Shown: positions 61,530-64,000 of the stretch, in pieces
Layout: each line of letters starts with the position of its first letter
Numbering within the stretch: the first letter of the stretch is position 1
NCBI GenBank assembly: GCA_020226215.1
Contig: CM035227.1
Coordinates: 8,239,343-8,303,342, forward strand
Length of the DNA: 64,000 nt
DNA from: Sindora glabra
Lineage: Eukaryota > Streptophyta > Magnoliopsida > Fabales > Fabaceae
Direction: 5' to 3'
The notes under the pieces: generated by a model
Told to the model about the DNA's origin: nothing
Databases searched by the model: none
What the model saw: the letters and a program-made list of their open reading frames with translations, nothing else
Position numbers and translations under genes: made by a program

Positions 61530-63056
61530 TTGTAACATTTGAATTTATTTTAACCATTTCTTTAAAATTTAAGATTTGAAAATGCATATTTTAAATCAAT
61601 TTATATTATTGAATTTCCCCATTATAGTAAGTTTCAAATAAAATAAAATAATTATTTATATAATTAAAATTTTTAATTTTTAATTATTTTACTTATAATA
61701 AAACATATATTATTTTTTTGCTAATAATATTATAATTATTTATTTAGCTAATGTTTTATTCTAAGTTATTTTAAATTATTGTAGAAATTATTGGAAAAAG
61801 GAAACAAGAATAAAACTAATTGTGAATAGTTAAGATTTGAAAGAATAACTAAGATTTACTTTTACAATAGGTTATTCTACTCCTTATAACACCTTAACTC
61901 TTCTTTTTAAATTTCTTTTAAAAGGGAAATAGATAGAAGGCTAAGATTAAGGCAAAATGGACCTATAGTACACTAAAAGCATATGATGATTTCCTCTAGC
62001 TCATTTTTTTTTGCTTTCATTCTTTTTCCCTAATGCCTTCCTTTCTTTCTTTCCTTTACTTCCTTATCTCACTCAATTCTTTTTTTGTCCATAAACCACC
62101 ACTTTCGGCCTTTTACTATCGCCACATACCACTTTTCTCTGGTGTGTGCCTCCTTACATTGATAATAACTTATGGAAGCAAAAAATAAGCTGCCAATCCT
62201 AGTTAAAAATAACACAAATAAAGCCATTTAACCTTTTTCTTTCGATAGAGATCCACCATTTTCTAGTTATTGTCGAGTTAAAGGAAGCTTTTCTAGGGTG
62301 AGATAAGCCTATATAAGTTAAAGTTTCATATTTTTATGTATTTTAAAGTTTAACTTAAGAACCCTAACTTAAATGTAAATTTTAAATGTTTTGAGAATAA
62401 TTTTAGAAAAATAAAGAACTTATGATTTAAATCATTAGAATTAAGTACTTAAAACATAATGGAAGGATTATTAGAAAAGAAATAATTTGTTGAGTATATT
62501 TATGGATTGTTCTTGTAAATTAATGGATGGCTAGTGAAGGAAATAAACTTGGATATTTTAATGATTATAAAAATAAAATAGGATCTAAAGGTGAGTGCAT
62601 ACTTTATAAAAGCATCAAATATCTTTAATTCACATAGGTGAACATTTATATAATTATGTTATACATATATAAAGGTATTTATGTATACAAAATTATTTTT
62701 TAGAATCAAAATGCTTTAAATATTTATTTAATAATTTTATAATTAGTGTGATGAAAATTATTTACATATTAAGTGTGATGGAAAATCCATATAAATTGTA
62801 TAAATTATAGAAAGTGAACATTAAAGCCATGCAACTAAGGCATGGTAATGTTATTGCTTATTCTATGATGTAAATTTGTAATAATTATATAAATGGGATG
62901 ATTGTTAAGTAGACATTATAGCCATGTAACAAAGACATGACATTGTTATTGCTATTTTTGGAATTCATATATTAAATGCTTATGTGCATATAAACTAGAT
63001 AACTATTATAGAATAATTGATTGAGGCCATGTAGTGGAGGCATGGTAATATTATTA

Positions 63057-64000
63057 TTATTGGAGTATAGTCTAGTAGTTAATTATAAGGTGATCGTATT
63101 TACATACATTGTATTATATTTTCTTTATTAAGGATTCCAATTATTATATTTAGTGTTATATCTACATAATATAAGTAAATATAATAATATTTCTTGGAAT
63201 AACTCATATTATTCTTAAAATATTCTTAGTTAAGTATTATTGTAAACTAAAGTAATAATAATGTATTAAGAATAATATGTATGATGATTAATGACTACAG
63301 TCATGGATATGAGATATTAAATTAACTCATGGGTGTACGTTAAAGAACAAATGTATTAGACTAACCCACTATAAAAATACTACATGAATCACTATGTGAA
63401 TATCATAAGTGGTTCTTATAATGATAATGATATATATGATCTTTTAACTTGAAGTCATTACAATTCTATATAAAAGGAGTTACGTACTTTGACACCATTA
63501 AATATTACCTATAATAAGGTTAGTCTAAAAGGTGGTGATTAAGTATGCCACAAATCATACAGAGGGGTGTGAGTAATTTAGATAAGATTTTATCCCTCTC
63601 ATACTACAAAAGTAATATCTGTGGGGCCCTTAATTGATTAAGACAATGAAATGTATGGTTTTACTCAAATGAATGATATATAATATTGATACATATGTTT
63701 TAGTTAGTTTACTCAAGAATTAAGAAATAAATAAATTGAATTATGAAAAAAATGACACATAGTTCATGCCTTAAGTTCAATATTAATATCCAAGACAAAA
63801 GGGTTAGTTTACTCAAGAATTAAGAAATAAATAGATTGAATTATGAAAAAAATGACACATAGTTCATGCCTCAAGTTCAATATTAATATCCAAGACAAAA
63901 GGGATTAAATTATATGGAACATTTGTCATAAAGACATTATATTAAATCACCAATATTCCTACTACTTAAAAGGCAGTAATATATTGTTAAATATCACTTA
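63057..64000. mobile_element. Probable further insertion in the 3' LTR
   Basis: From TGGAGTATAGTCTAGTAGTT on, nothing aligns with the partner LTR. It contains GTATGCCACAAATCATACAG and CTGTGGGGCCCTTAATTG, less A+T-rich than the LTR, and a recent 100-bp tandem duplication. A dispersed repeat of some other family is inferred; I cannot name it, and only its left edge is in view. Confidence 0.4.
63703..63902. repeat. 100-bp tandem duplication, 98 percent identical
   Basis: Units 63703-63802 and 63803-63902, each starting GTTAGTTTACTCAAGAATTA, differ at two positions (AAATAAATTG versus AAATAGATTG, and CCTTAAG versus CCTCAAG). Confidence 0.95.

Larger units (their letters stand above)
53791..64000 (+). 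mobile_element. Long-LTR Ty3/gypsy retrotransposon, old, runs off the window
   Basis: A 5' LTR (53791-57943, with a nested insertion) and a 3' LTR (from 61531) are homologous in the same direction. Between them are a primer site after the first LTR and a polypurine tract just before the second. The interior (57960-61517) has no readable gag or pol. LTR similarity is about 75 percent by eye, so the insertion is old. LTRs of about 2.5 kb and the primer site suit Tekay/Del-like chromoviruses; that placement is inference. Confidence 0.72.
61531..64000 (+). repeat. 3' LTR of the gypsy element (copy D), partial
   Basis: Begins TGTAACATTTGAATTTATTT and matches the 5' LTR until about 63056 (GGCATGGTAATATTATTATT). 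After that the sequences no longer align, so either a later insertion starts here or the LTR is truncated. The window ends before the LTR end. Confidence 0.7.

Overview
The window is strongly A+T-rich plant nuclear DNA from a eudicot; I do not name a species. The evidence is GT-AG introns in a valyl-tRNA synthetase gene, an intronless AP2/ERF (DREB-type) transcription factor gene, and remains of typical plant LTR retrotransposons (Ty1/copia, Athila-like Ty3/gypsy, and a long-LTR gypsy family). There are no tRNA, rRNA, CRISPR or prokaryotic features.

Layout. 1-2000: the last three coding exons and 3' flank of a valyl-tRNA synthetase gene (+), whose body lies before the window. 3568-4684: a roughly 1.1-kb Mutator-like element with an exact 9-bp target duplication, degenerate inverted ends, clusters of GGCGCC, and a GC-richer core that looks like captured foreign, possibly mitochondrial, DNA. 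4798-8772: a minus-strand copia element with both LTRs, a tRNA-iMet primer site and a decayed pol, but most of gag deleted. 8773-13480: A+T-rich spacer with short foldbacks, microsatellites, MITE-like sequence and an isolated GC-rich block (11705-12054). 13480-17955: long inverted repeats around a decayed minus-strand copia pol. 17960-33373: a stack of long gypsy LTRs, one of them split by an Athila-like element that is itself split by another gypsy LTR. 33374-49390: mostly low-complexity spacer with microsatellites, tandem duplications and a few unrecognised ORFs. 49400-50083: an intact ERF gene (-), HARDY/ERF025-027-like. 50300-53790: spacer. 53791-64000: a second old gypsy element with 5' LTR, primer site, decayed interior, polypurine tract and 3' LTR; its 5' LTR carries a clean solo Athila LTR flanked by an exact 5-bp duplication.

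Only the synthetase 3' end and the ERF gene look functional. They are housekeeping translation and stress/development transcription genes with no evident link to each other. Everything between and after them is transposon debris of several ages. The insertion order can be read from the nesting: long-LTR gypsy first, then Athila-like elements, then further gypsy LTR insertion into Athila. No intact transposon protein remains.

All calls come from reading the sequence by eye. LTR edges without a terminal dinucleotide or duplication are approximate, and family names below superfamily level are inference.
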